From Hyphomicrobiales bacterium (GTDB lineage: Bacteria > Pseudomonadota > Alphaproteobacteria > Rhizobiales > Kaistiaceae): a stretch of DNA of 64,000 nt. This document shows, one piece after another, positions 1-7,459 of this stretch. Numbering within the stretch: the stretch's first letter is position 1; the number at the start of each line of letters is the position of its first letter. Below the pieces are notes generated by a model. That model saw nothing but the letters and a program-made list of their open reading frames with translations, searched no databases and was not told where the DNA came from. The translations under genes were made by a program, and so were the position numbers. The DNA lies in the NCBI GenBank assembly GCA_017305635.1, contig JAFKKF010000010.1:62001-126000 (forward strand). The letters run 5' to 3'.

Positions 1-541
1 TCAGGATCACGATCGCGAGCGGCATGACGTAGTGGTCGAGCGCGGGCGCGGCGACTTCGAGGCCCTCCACGGCGGAGAGCACCGAGATCGCCGGGGTGAT
101 CACCGCATCGCCGTAGAAGAAGGCGGCGGCGATGACGCCGAGCAGCATGATGATGTTGCGCGGCTTGCCGAGCGCGCGCTGGGTCAGCGCCATGAGGGCG
201 ATGGTGCCGCCCTCGCCGTTATTGTCGGCGCGGACGAGGATCAGCACGTATTTCAGCGTGACGATGATGATAAGCGACCAGAGGATCAGCGACAGCACGC
301 CGAAGACCGCCGGCTCGGTCGCCAGCGGGCTGTGGCCGTTGGCGGCCAGCGTCGCCTCGCGGAAGGCGTAAAGCGGGCTGGTCCCGATGTCGCCATAGAC
401 GACGCCGATCGAACCGACCACGAGAGACCACATGCTGGTCTTGGGAGGGCCGTGGCCATTGCCATTGGAGTGGCCGTGACCGTTGCCGTTCCCGTTGGCT
501 GCCGCCGTTCCCTCGTTCTGGGTCGGCATCGGGTGCGCCAT
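1..541 (-). CDS. kup: Kup potassium transporter, 5' part (cut by window edge)
   Basis: Low-affinity K+/H+ symporter of the Kup/HAK/KUP family in the inner membrane. About 180 N-terminal residues are visible. After a Asn/Gly/His-rich cytoplasmic head comes the diagnostic first-helix motif [17 protein letters not shown], then a segment with [10 protein letters not shown] and [13 protein letters not shown], all typical of Kup. The first ATG is at 541 and a second in-frame ATG is at 529; either could start the protein. The C-terminal two thirds lie outside the window. The gene diverges from the phasin gene; the 388-base gap between them holds the phasin control region. Confidence 0.92.
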   Translation of the reverse strand, partial: MAHPMPTQNEGTAAANGNGNGHGHSNGNGHGPPKTSMWSLVVGSIGVVYGDIGTSPLYAFREATLAANGHSPLATEPAVFGVLSLILWSLIIIVTLKYVLILVRADNNGEGGTIALMALTQRALGKPRNIIMLLGVIAAAFFYGDAVITPAISVLSAVEGLEVAAPALDHYVMPLAIVIL

Positions 542-799
542 TATGGAACCTGATTGTTGCACCGCAATAACTCGATGGGCGTGGCTTCTATCATCCGACC
601 GCCGCCAAGTCACGCCTTGACAATCGCGCCGGATGCCGCCGCTGTGGACGCGCCGGACGCGTGATCCTGTCACGCCGGCAAGACCTGAAAGCATCAGGCC
701 TGAGGCCGGTTCCCGTGCCACGACGTGCGGCGGATCGCGGCCTGGCGCCATGATATAGGGCGGCCCCGGCGCCATCGCTGCATGGCCACGCGACCCCGC

Positions 800-839
800 G
801 CGTTGTGCGTCGCAAAATTAATGTTGCAACGCACAACGC
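800..839. promoter_or_regulatory. Palindromic operator upstream of phasin gene
   Basis: Arms 800-814 and 825-839 are inverted copies with a single mismatch over 15 bases (arm GCGTTGTGCGTCGCA), separated by an AT-rich 10-base spacer. The right arm overlaps the -35 element of the phasin promoter, the expected position for a repressor. In PHA-storing alphaproteobacteria the regulator PhaR (AniA) binds TGC-rich dyads at phasin promoters and is released by PHA granules. Assignment to PhaR here is inference; no phaR gene is in the window. Confidence 0.65.
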
Positions 840-852
840 CTTGCCTTATATG
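824..852 (+). promoter_or_regulatory. Sigma-70-type promoter of the phasin gene
   Basis: TTGCAA at 824-829 and TATATG at 847-852 are separated by 17 bases, a good match to a housekeeping promoter. It lies about 80 bases before the phasin start codon and its -35 box is inside the palindrome at 800-839. Confidence 0.6.
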
Positions 853-929
853 CTTTTCGTACAAGCTGGTCGGATGGCTCGCGGCAAGGGTCGCGGTCCG
901 ACGGCTTACGTCAAAGGAACCGCCCCGAA

Positions 930-1409
930 ATGGCAACGCAGACCAAGACTGCCAAGAATGGCAAGCCTGCCATCCCCGCCTTCGATGCCTTCAACTTCCA
1001 GGTCCCGTCCATGGACGTGCCGGCCTCCTTCCGCGAATTCGCCGAGAAGGGCCTCGTCCAGGCGCGCGACACCTATGCCAAGTTCAAGAACGCGGCCGAG
1101 AGCGCCGGCAGCGCGGTCGAGGATACCTTCGAGACCGCCCGCGAGGGTGCCTTCACCCTCGGCGTCAAGGCGATCGACGCGGTGAAGACCAACAGCGACG
1201 CTTCCTTCGCCCTCGCCAAGGACCTCTTCGGCGCCAAGACCTTCGCCGAGGTCATCGAGCTCCAGACCGCCTTCGCCCGCAAGCAGTTCGACGCGATGCA
1301 GGCCCAGGTGAAGGAGTTCCAGGAGCTCGCCCAGAAGTACGTCACCGAGACCGCCAAGCCGGTCACGGCGCAGGTCGAGAAGACCTTCAAGGAATTCAAG
1401 GCCGCCTAA
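930..1409 (+). CDS. Phasin family protein
   Basis: Phasin (Phasin_2-type), a small amphipathic helical protein that coats polyhydroxyalkanoate granules. It has 159 residues, the usual phasin size, with no signal peptide and a Lys/Ala-rich head. Almost the whole chain is predicted helix rich in Ala, Lys, Glu and Phe, for example the stretch around AFARKQFDAMQAQVKEFQEL. The ATG at 930 follows an AAAGGAA ribosome site. The gene has its own promoter with an overlapping palindrome and ends in a strong terminator, so it is a single-gene unit. PHA synthase (phaC) is at the far end of this window, which supports a storage role. The exact subfamily is not decided. Confidence 0.9.
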   Translation: MATQTKTAKNGKPAIPAFDAFNFQVPSMDVPASFREFAEKGLVQARDTYAKFKNAAESAGSAVEDTFETAREGAFTLGVKAIDAVKTNSDASFALAKDLFGAKTFAEVIELQTAFARKQFDAMQAQVKEFQELAQKYVTETAKPVTAQVEKTFKEFKAA

Positions 1410-1430
1410 GGCGCGTCTTTCTTCCAGGGA

Positions 1431-1467
1431 ACGGCCCGGACCCGCAAGGTCCGGGCCGTTTCTTTTT
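1431..1467 (+). terminator. Rho-independent terminator after phasin
   Basis: ACGGCCCGGAC at 1431-1441 pairs perfectly with GTCCGGGCCGT at 1449-1459 across a 7-base loop and is followed by TTCTTTTT. This is a textbook intrinsic terminator 22 bases after the phasin stop codon. Confidence 0.93.
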
Positions 1468-1539
1468 GGCCCCGGCGCCGTGCTAGGGTCTTGAACGGCG
1501 CCGGCAATGACTCTAGGTTCCGCGCCGCCAACTGCCCGT

Positions 1540-1615
1540 GCAGCCGTAGCTCAGTTGGTAGAGCACCGGATTGTGGATCCGGTTGTCGTTGGTTCGATCC
1601 CAACCGGCTGTACCA
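1540..1615 (+). tRNA. tRNA-His (GTG)
   Basis: Complete cloverleaf: acceptor 1540-1546 with 1605-1611, D arm 1549-1564, anticodon stem CCGGA/TCCGG around loop TTGTGGA with anticodon GTG at 1573-1575, T arm 1588-1604 with loop TTCGATC, and encoded CCA at 1613-1615. The discriminator base is A (1612) and the base before position 1 is T, so the gene encodes neither G-1 nor C73, the normal identity pair of bacterial tRNA-His. A branch of alphaproteobacteria is known to share this departure. Confidence 0.95.
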
Positions 1616-1654
1616 TTTCCCCCGACGCCTTCCTCATCGCCAGCGTCATCATCG

Positions 1655-2947
1655 CTACCGGCTCGCCACCGTCGCCCGGGTATCGTCGAACCAAACGTCG
1701 ATGGCGCGGTCGATCTCGGGCTGGATGCGCCCCTTCCAGGTCGCGATGGAGGCATCGAGCGCCGCCGAATTGTCGGCGATGAAGTCGTCGCGCTCCATGT
1801 AGTCGCGGAAGCGCGACAGGCCCCAGTCGAGCGCCGCGCCGGCAAGCGCGCCGATCGCCGTGCCGACGCCCGGCGAGAAGGAGCCCGCCGCGGCGCCTCC
1901 GAGGGTCATTTCCGAGGTCGTCATGACCTGCGCGGTGGCGCGGGCGAAGAACGGGATGACGACGCGCTCGATCATCGAGCCGAGAACGGCGCTGCCGCCG
2001 ATGATCGCGGCCGAGCCGATCGGCTCGAGATAGCGGTCCTCGGCCGAATAGCGCGGCGCCTTCCACTTGCTGGCGTCCCAGTCGATCTTCACCGCCACGG
2101 CATTGCCCGGAATCTCCTCGGCATAGCGTGTCTTCTCGGCGAGGAACTTCTGCATGTCGTCGTCGAGGCCGGCGACCGCCGTCAGATACCGGTCATGCGC
2201 CTCCTGCAGGACGCGATTGACGCCGCCGACGATGACCGGGTCGCGCAGCCCCGGCTTCAGGACGATGTCCTCGTAGTGGCGGAGCAGGTAGGCCTCGACC
2301 GCCTGCCGGGCCGCATCGGTGATCTGCGTCTGGCTGAACGACAGCCGCACCGCCTCCTGCGCCGCGCCGGCGAGGGCCTCGTACATGAAGCGCCAGGAGC
2401 GGCCCCATGCGTAGAACCAGTCGGCATAGGCGGAGAGGTCCGCCTGGCGCGTCGCGAAAGCCTGCGTGAAGACCGCGTCGAGGCCGCTCGCGGCGCTCGC
2501 ATGGGCCTGCGTCCGCGCCTCGTCGAGGCGGAGCAGCGTGCGGTTGATGAAGGCGCCGGCCTCGTCCTTCGAGGCGATGACGCGGACGAGCTTGCCGTCG
2601 ATCAGGCGCAGGACGAACTCGGCCTCGCCGTCCTGGACCACACGCTTCACCGGCACGGCCGCTGCGGTCGCATCCGCCGGCACCGGCGTCTCGTGGAGCG
2701 CGCGACGCGCTTCGCTCGCCGAATAGATGTTCCAGATGGCGACCGCCGGGATGCCCACGACGAGGAGCGCAACGGCGACGCCGATCGGCGCCAGAAGCGG
2801 TGCCAGCATGCCGCGCTTGCGGATCACCTGGCGCACCACGCGCGGTGCGGCACGGCTCTGGCGCACCCGCCACGGCCAGCGTGCCGCGGGCACCGCCGCG
2901 GGCTGCGCGAGCGTTCCGGATGAAGTAGCGGGTACGGGCAGGCTCAT
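1655..2947 (-). CDS. Membrane-anchored protein of unknown function
   Basis: I do not recognise the family. The product is about 430 residues: a short Pro/Arg-rich cytoplasmic head, one clear membrane helix near residues 49-72, then a long mainly helical soluble part with many Ala and Arg and few Cys. Near the C-terminus are two Gly/Ala-rich hydrophobic stretches (around PIGSAAIIGGSAVLG and VGTAIGALAGAALDW) that resemble membrane-inserting glycine-zipper segments. ATG 2947 was chosen because GGAG sits at a suitable distance; ATG 2968 is an in-frame alternative. It lies between tRNA-His and the DTW-domain gene on the same strand as the latter, with no obvious functional partner. Confidence 0.75.
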   Translation of the reverse strand: MSLPVPATSSGTLAQPAAVPAARWPWRVRQSRAAPRVVRQVIRKRGMLAPLLAPIGVAVALLVVGIPAVAIWNIYSASEARRALHETPVPADATAAAVPVKRVVQDGEAEFVLRLIDGKLVRVIASKDEAGAFINRTLLRLDEARTQAHASAASGLDAVFTQAFATRQADLSAYADWFYAWGRSWRFMYEALAGAAQEAVRLSFSQTQITDAARQAVEAYLLRHYEDIVLKPGLRDPVIVGGVNRVLQEAHDRYLTAVAGLDDDMQKFLAEKTRYAEEIPGNAVAVKIDWDASKWKAPRYSAEDRYLEPIGSAAIIGGSAVLGSMIERVVIPFFARATAQVMTTSEMTLGGAAAGSFSPGVGTAIGALAGAALDWGLSRFRDYMERDDFIADNSAALDASIATWKGRIQPEIDRAIDVWFDDTRATVASR

Positions 2948-3009
2948 GGCGGCGGTCTCCAGCGCCATGCCCCCTGCTGGATATTTGCGTCTTTCTCGCG
3001 GCGGGACGC

Positions 3010-3792
3010 CTACTCGCCTTCGTCGGCCGCCGTCTCGCCGGCGTCCGGCTCCGAGCCGGCATCGCCCGCGCGCGCCGCCTTCCGCCGGTCGGCGACCTCC
3101 GACCGGTAGCGGTAGAGCATGCGCGCGAATATATCGTCGAGCGCCGCCTCGATCTCCGGCCGCCCCTCGATGCGCGCCAGCGCAAAGCCGGCCGATTCGA
3201 TGGTCGACAGCCCCTCCTTCCGCGGCTCGTTGCGCAGCTTCCCGTAGAGCGAGGGCTTGGCCGGATTGAGGATCAGGCGCCGGGCCTTGAGGACCCACGG
3301 ATTGCGCCACCAGAGCGTCTTCGCCTGGCTCCAGGTGCCGTCGAGGACGATGATGCCTTCCAGCCCCGCCAGCGTCTTGCCCTGATCGCCGATGGTCTCG
3401 CCCTTGCGCCCGACCAGCGTCACCTCGCGCTTCTTCGCTCCCTCGTTCTCCTCGCTGCCGCCGAGGTAGAGGATCGCCCAGCGCGAGGGGTCGGCCGGGC
3501 GGCCGAGCGCCTTGGCGAGGCTCGGCCAGGAGAGGCCGACGCGGGAGGTCGCCTTCGCCAGCGCCACCGCCGCCAGCCGCGCCGTGCCGAGGAGCTTGTC
3601 CTGCTCCTGCGGGTGCTGGAGGATCAGCACCTCGACCTCGTTGTCGACCTTCTCGACCGTGTCGCAGATGCAGAGCGCCAGCGGCTTGCCGCAGCGCGGG
3701 CAGGTCTCGTCCTCGGCGAACAGCTTCGCCGCCTCGACGGCAGGATTGGGCTGGTTGGCGTTCCGTCCGCGCCGGTGGAACGGACGGCGCAC
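3010..3792 (-). CDS. DTW-domain tRNA-uridine aminocarboxypropyltransferase
   Basis: DTW-domain protein of the TapT/YfiP family, which transfers the 3-amino-3-carboxypropyl group from S-adenosylmethionine to uridine in tRNA (acp3U). Visible features are a zinc-binding Cys set near residues 31, 34, 41 and 43 (CPRCGKPLALCIC) and the family motif DGTW near residue 151, followed by SQAKTLWWRNPWV. There is no ATG close to the first conserved block. GTG at 3792, preceded by GAAGAAG, gives 260 residues, which fits the family. The C-terminal tail is acidic and probably disordered. The upstream gene on the same strand ends 32 bases before this start. The exact modified position is not readable from sequence. 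Confidence 0.85.
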   Translation of the reverse strand: MRRPFHRRGRNANQPNPAVEAAKLFAEDETCPRCGKPLALCICDTVEKVDNEVEVLILQHPQEQDKLLGTARLAAVALAKATSRVGLSWPSLAKALGRPADPSRWAILYLGGSEENEGAKKREVTLVGRKGETIGDQGKTLAGLEGIIVLDGTWSQAKTLWWRNPWVLKARRLILNPAKPSLYGKLRNEPRKEGLSTIESAGFALARIEGRPEIEAALDDIFARMLYRYRSEVADRRKAARAGDAGSEPDAGETAADEGE

Positions 3793-3824
3793 GCCGGACT
3801 TCTTCGCCGGTGGCGGCCGCGGGC

Positions 3825-4751
3825 TCAGAGCGCGTAGCCGTTCTGCTGGAGGAAGAGCTTCAGCCGGTCGGGAAACTTCATGACCACGCGCTGCGCCTTC
3901 GGGCAGGAATCGATGTCGGCGCCGCTGGTGCAGACCTCCTCGCCCTCGTCGGTCTTCAGGTCCCAATGCTCCGTGAGATCGCGGAACGCCGCCGCGCCCT
4001 CCCCGAGGATCGCCTTCTCCGCCACCCAGCCGGCGAGGTAGCCCGGCGACTTCCACTTGTCGCCCGGATCGATGCTGTCCTCCATTTCCTTCAGCCAGTC
4101 GCGATGCGCCTTCTCAAAGCGCGGGTCGCGGGTCACCTCCTCGACCTTGCCGGCGCGCACGGCGTAGATGACGAGGGGCGCCGCGCTGCAGGCGTAGCAG
4201 TCGAACTGGTAGAGGAAGCGGTTGTCGACCGTCGATATCTCGGCATTGCCGTCGCCGTCGAGGTCGTCCAGGTAGTTGCCGTCGCCATCGAAATCGCCGA
4301 CGTCGACCTTCACCCATTGGTCGCCCACCTGCTCGGCGACGGCGACGTGGCTGCAGCAATGCGCCCCGCCGGAATAGCTGGAGAAATAGACCTCCGGCAG
4401 GCTGTTGCCGGGGTCCATCGGCGCGATGCTGGCATCGGCGGCCGGGAATTCCATGCCCGACACCACGCCCGGCACCTCGATCGCCGGCTGGCCCCCGACG
4501 AGCACGTGCAGGACCGGCGTATCGAATTCCTTGTCGATCTCCGGACGCCGTTCCATGGTCACCGTCGCGGTCACGTCGCCGACGGTCACGGAGGCGCTGG
4601 TCGCGCCCTCCTCGAACTCGGTCGTCGGATATTTCGGCTTGTCCTCGCCGCTGCCGTCGTCCTCGGCGAGTGCCGGCATCGCGGCGAGCCCGAGGAATGC
4701 CGCCGCGACCAGCAGGCGGAGGGCCGGAGTCATGCGGTGGTCCACGTTCAT
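3825..4751 (-). CDS. Secreted protein with FG-GAP-like Ca-binding repeat
   Basis: The function is unknown. The 308-residue product has an N-terminal signal peptide ending near ALA-ED, so it should be exported. Midway is a double Asp-rich loop, DFDGDGNYLDDLDGDGNAEI, like the calcium-binding loops of FG-GAP/dockerin-type proteins. Several Cys occur in close sets (HCCSHV, DCYACS and two near the C-terminus), suggesting disulfides in the periplasm. ATG 4751 was taken as start; ATG 4733 is also possible and would still leave a full signal peptide. It is followed closely by the DTW gene on the same strand. Confidence 0.75.
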   Translation of the reverse strand: MNVDHRMTPALRLLVAAAFLGLAAMPALAEDDGSGEDKPKYPTTEFEEGATSASVTVGDVTATVTMERRPEIDKEFDTPVLHVLVGGQPAIEVPGVVSGMEFPAADASIAPMDPGNSLPEVYFSSYSGGAHCCSHVAVAEQVGDQWVKVDVGDFDGDGNYLDDLDGDGNAEISTVDNRFLYQFDCYACSAAPLVIYAVRAGKVEEVTRDPRFEKAHRDWLKEMEDSIDPGDKWKSPGYLAGWVAEKAILGEGAAAFRDLTEHWDLKTDEGEEVCTSGADIDSCPKAQRVVMKFPDRLKLFLQQNGYAL

Positions 4752-4871
4752 CCCCTTGTCCGATTCCCTGCCGAGCCTATCGTCTCGCCGGCCATTCCGG
4801 AAACCCGAACTGTCGCCTGCCTGGGCCTGATCTGCTAGGCTTTCCGGCAATCGGCACCGACGAGGGAAGAC

Positions 4872-5249
4872 ATGGCAAATCTGAAGGAATTCAAGACCAT
4901 AAGGCTCAATCTCGCGCGGTCCAAGGATTTCCCGCAGGGCAGCGACCGCCACGGCTACACCCTCGTCGCCCCCCTCGATGCGGAGGGCCATCTCGATCCG
5001 GTCGCCTGGAAGAAGCACCGCGAGCTCTGCCGCGTCGTCCGCTTCTGGGGCCCGGACGAGGAGGATGTCGGCCATCTCGTCCACCGGCCGGGCGGCTCCT
5101 GGGCCTTCACCTATGACGTGAAGGGCGACGAGGACGACGAGTCCGGCTTCAAGCTCCAGAACCACCTGTTCCGCCTCAACGAATACGTCTCCATCCGCGA
5201 CGACGACGAGACCCACACCTTCCGCGTCGTCGAGGTGAACGACCTCTGA
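4872..5249 (+). CDS. Conserved hypothetical protein, 125 aa
   Basis: Small soluble acidic protein with no signal peptide or membrane segment. I do not know its function. A GAGGGAAGAC ribosome site precedes ATG 4872. The sequence contains a Trp/Gly-rich middle (RFWGPDEEDVGHLVHRPGGSW) and an ordered C-terminal half ending RVVEVNDL. Its stop codon overlaps the start of the next gene by one base (TGATG), so the two are translationally coupled. Confidence 0.8.
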   Translation: MANLKEFKTIRLNLARSKDFPQGSDRHGYTLVAPLDAEGHLDPVAWKKHRELCRVVRFWGPDEEDVGHLVHRPGGSWAFTYDVKGDEDDESGFKLQNHLFRLNEYVSIRDDDETHTFRVVEVNDL

Positions 5250-5851
5250 TGCCGCCCGGCGCACGGATCGACCGCCGGCGCCGCGAAACCCTCGACCTAG
5301 AAGCGCTGACCTTCACGCCGGTCACGGCCGCGACCTGGCCGCGCTTCGAGGCGTTCTTCAGCGGGCCCGGCGCGCCGAAGCATTGCTGGTGCATGGTCTG
5401 GCGGAGGACCAGCGAGGAGGCGAAGCTCCAGGATGGCGCCGACCGCAAGCGCATGATGAAGGCGCGCGTCGAGGCCGGCACGCCGGTCGGGCTGCTCGCT
5501 TCCATCGGCGAGCAGACGGTCGGCTGGGTCTCCATCGGGCCGCGCGAGAGCCACCGCAACCTCGGCGGCCCGCCGGCCGAAGAGGGCGAGCGCATCTGGT
5601 CGCTCGCCTGCTTCTACGTGCCCCGGCGCTTCCGCGGCCAGGCGCTCGTCCGCCGCCTGATCGTCGGCGCCGTGGACCATGCCCGCAGCGCCGGCGCGAC
5701 GCTGGTCGAGGCCTATCCGGTCGACGAGGATGCCCCGAGCTACCGCTTCATGGGCTTCGTCGGCACCTTCCTCGATGCCGGCTTCCATCCCGCCGGTCGC
5801 GCCGGGGTCCGGCGCCACGTCATGCGGCTTCCGGTCGCCGGAAAGCTGTGA
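5249..5851 (+). CDS. GNAT family N-acetyltransferase
   Basis: A 200-residue acetyl-CoA-dependent acetyltransferase of the GNAT fold. The core strand and acetyl-CoA-binding helix are visible as WSLACFYVPRRFRGQALVRRL (residues about 110-130), where the RxxGxG/A loop is represented by RRFRGQA; a second conserved region VEAYPVDEDAPSYRFMG follows. The N-terminal motif HCWCMVWRR contains two Cys and is shared by a GNAT subgroup. The substrate is unknown. It overlaps the preceding gene by one base, so both are probably one transcript. Confidence 0.85.
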   Translation: MPPGARIDRRRRETLDLEALTFTPVTAATWPRFEAFFSGPGAPKHCWCMVWRRTSEEAKLQDGADRKRMMKARVEAGTPVGLLASIGEQTVGWVSIGPRESHRNLGGPPAEEGERIWSLACFYVPRRFRGQALVRRLIVGAVDHARSAGATLVEAYPVDEDAPSYRFMGFVGTFLDAGFHPAGRAGVRRHVMRLPVAGKL

Positions 5852-5979
5852 CCGGCATCACTTGTCCGGCCTTTGAACCGCTCTCAAATCATGCGCCTTG
5901 CTTGACAGTTGCGGGCAATCCTGCGATCCGCCCCGCATCAGCAGCGGGGCACGGCTTTCGGCCGCAAGGAGACTGAACC

Positions 5980-6231
5980 ATGCGCGTGTTCTTCGGGATC
6001 ATCCTCGGCATCATCATCACCCTGGGAGGCGCCTATCTCCACGACATGGGCATTCCCGAGACCCCTGCCGCCGTCCCGCCCGCGGTGCCGACCGATCCGG
6101 CGCAGCCCGCCCCGCCGGTCCCGCCGGCCGACCTGACCCAGCGCCGCATCGTCAACTGGGACGTCGTATGGGCGCTGGAGGATCAGGGCGAGACCTTCGT
6201 CAAGGAACAGTGGAACAAGATCTTCCACTGA
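5980..6231 (+). CDS. Small single-pass membrane protein
   Basis: An 83-residue protein with an excellent ribosome site (AAGGAG at proper spacing before ATG 5980). Residues 4-21 form one hydrophobic helix (FFGIILGIIITLGGAYL), followed by a Pro/Ala-rich linker and a compact polar tail with Trp residues ending WNKIF. Family and function are not recognised; the layout suggests a membrane-anchored periplasmic or accessory peptide. Confidence 0.75.
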   Translation: MRVFFGIILGIIITLGGAYLHDMGIPETPAAVPPAVPTDPAQPAPPVPPADLTQRRIVNWDVVWALEDQGETFVKEQWNKIFH

Positions 6232-6264
6232 CGTCATCGGCATTCCGGCGGCCCTCGCGGCCGC

Positions 6265-7446
6265 CTATTGCCCGCAGGGCGTGGTGACCGGGGCGTTGGC
6301 GAAGCGGCCCGCCATCCAGGCGACCGTCTGCGCGGCGCTCCGCTTCGCCACGGGCACGTGGGACACCCGCGGATAGCGGATGAAGACGACGCGCGTGCCG
6401 CGCTTGCAGAGCGCGGCCACGTAGGCATCGGTCACCGGCGGGTCTACCACGGTATCATCCAGCCCCTGAGCGATCAGGACGGGCGCGCCGGCGCGCTCGC
6501 GCCCCGGACTGTTCTCGCGGATGAAATCCTGCCAGGGCTTCACCGTCGCCGGGTTGCCGGTCAGGAACGCCTCGCCGAGCGGCTTCTGCGCCTCCATCTC
6601 GGCGAGCTTGCCGAAGACGCTCTGGATGCAGAAGGCGGCGATCTTGTTCACCGCCGGCGCCTGCTTCGGCAGGATCATCGAGTTGCGCGGCGCCTGATAC
6701 ACGTCGGACCAGGCCGAGAGCGCCATGGCGGTCAGGATCTTGCCGGCTATGGTCGAGAGATCGCTCTCGAAGAGCTTGCCGAGGTCGGTGGCCGGCGCCG
6801 CCGCGGCGATGCCCATGAGCTGCAGGTCCGGCGCATAGCGGCCCGCCATCTCGCCGGTGAAGAGCGCCGCGTGACCGCCCTGCGAATGGCCCCAGACGAT
6901 GAAGCGCTTGCCCGCGCCGACGCCCGGGACCGCACCGGCGGCCCGCACGGAATCGAGGACTGCCCGGCCCTCGCTCATGCCGACGATGTAGGGGTGGCGC
7001 GTGGCGGTGCCGAGGCCCGGATAGTCGGTCGCCGCGACGACATAGCCGCGGCTCAGCATCCATTGCAGCGCGGGGATTTCGGAATAGCCGGTGTTGAAAA
7101 GCGACGGCGCGCATTGGCGTGCGATGCCGGTCGTCGGATGCGCCCAGGCGACGACCGGGCGGCCGCCTGCAGGCGGTGCGCCGGGCGGCCGGATGATCAC
7201 CGCGGACACCGCGATCGGCTCGCCGCGCAGGCCGGTCGAGCGGTAGAGGACGCGAAAGGCGATCCCGCCCGCCGGCGACGGGTCCATCACCTGGTAGCGG
7301 ATGACGCTGCCGGGCGCCCCGGCCAGCTCCCGCGGCGTGGCGTCATAGAAGTTCGCGGCGGCCGCCGCCGTCGCTCCGAGCGCGGCGGCGAAGACCGCGG
7401 CGAGACACCTGTCCGCAATGGCGCGGAGCATGACGGCAGGGCACAT
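6265..7446 (-). CDS. Secretory lipase family alpha/beta hydrolase (paralogue 2)
   Basis: Exported esterase/lipase of the secretory lipase (LIP) family. The 393-residue product has a signal peptide (cleavage near AAAAANF), the nucleophile elbow GHSQG at about 186-190 with Ser188, and later the acid (QGLDDTVVDP) and histidine (SHVPVA) regions of the catalytic triad. ATG 7446 was chosen because AGGAGG lies 8 bases upstream; a longer frame would overlap the upstream gene. The upstream gene on the same strand is a close paralogue ending 13 bases earlier, so the two are a tandem duplication in one operon. The natural ester substrate is not known. Confidence 0.87.
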   Translation of the reverse strand: MCPAVMLRAIADRCLAAVFAAALGATAAAAANFYDATPRELAGAPGSVIRYQVMDPSPAGGIAFRVLYRSTGLRGEPIAVSAVIIRPPGAPPAGGRPVVAWAHPTTGIARQCAPSLFNTGYSEIPALQWMLSRGYVVAATDYPGLGTATRHPYIVGMSEGRAVLDSVRAAGAVPGVGAGKRFIVWGHSQGGHAALFTGEMAGRYAPDLQLMGIAAAAPATDLGKLFESDLSTIAGKILTAMALSAWSDVYQAPRNSMILPKQAPAVNKIAAFCIQSVFGKLAEMEAQKPLGEAFLTGNPATVKPWQDFIRENSPGRERAGAPVLIAQGLDDTVVDPPVTDAYVAALCKRGTRVVFIRYPRVSHVPVAKRSAAQTVAWMAGRFANAPVTTPCGQ

Positions 7447-7459
7447 CCTTCCCGCCTCC

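Larger units (their letters stand above)
542..929. other. Intergenic control region between kup and phasin
   Basis: No convincing gene was found in these 388 bases; the short reading frames lack a ribosome site and family resemblance. The right part holds the phasin promoter and its palindromic operator (see the separate entries). Close to kup, at 557-567, is a short dyad TTGC-ACC-GCAA that resembles half of the phasin palindrome. The middle part, about 590-780, shows nothing recognisable. Confidence 0.6.

Noticed and set aside
591-936. Small open frames between kup and the phasin gene
   Set aside because: They lack ribosome sites and family similarity and overlap the promoter and operator region.
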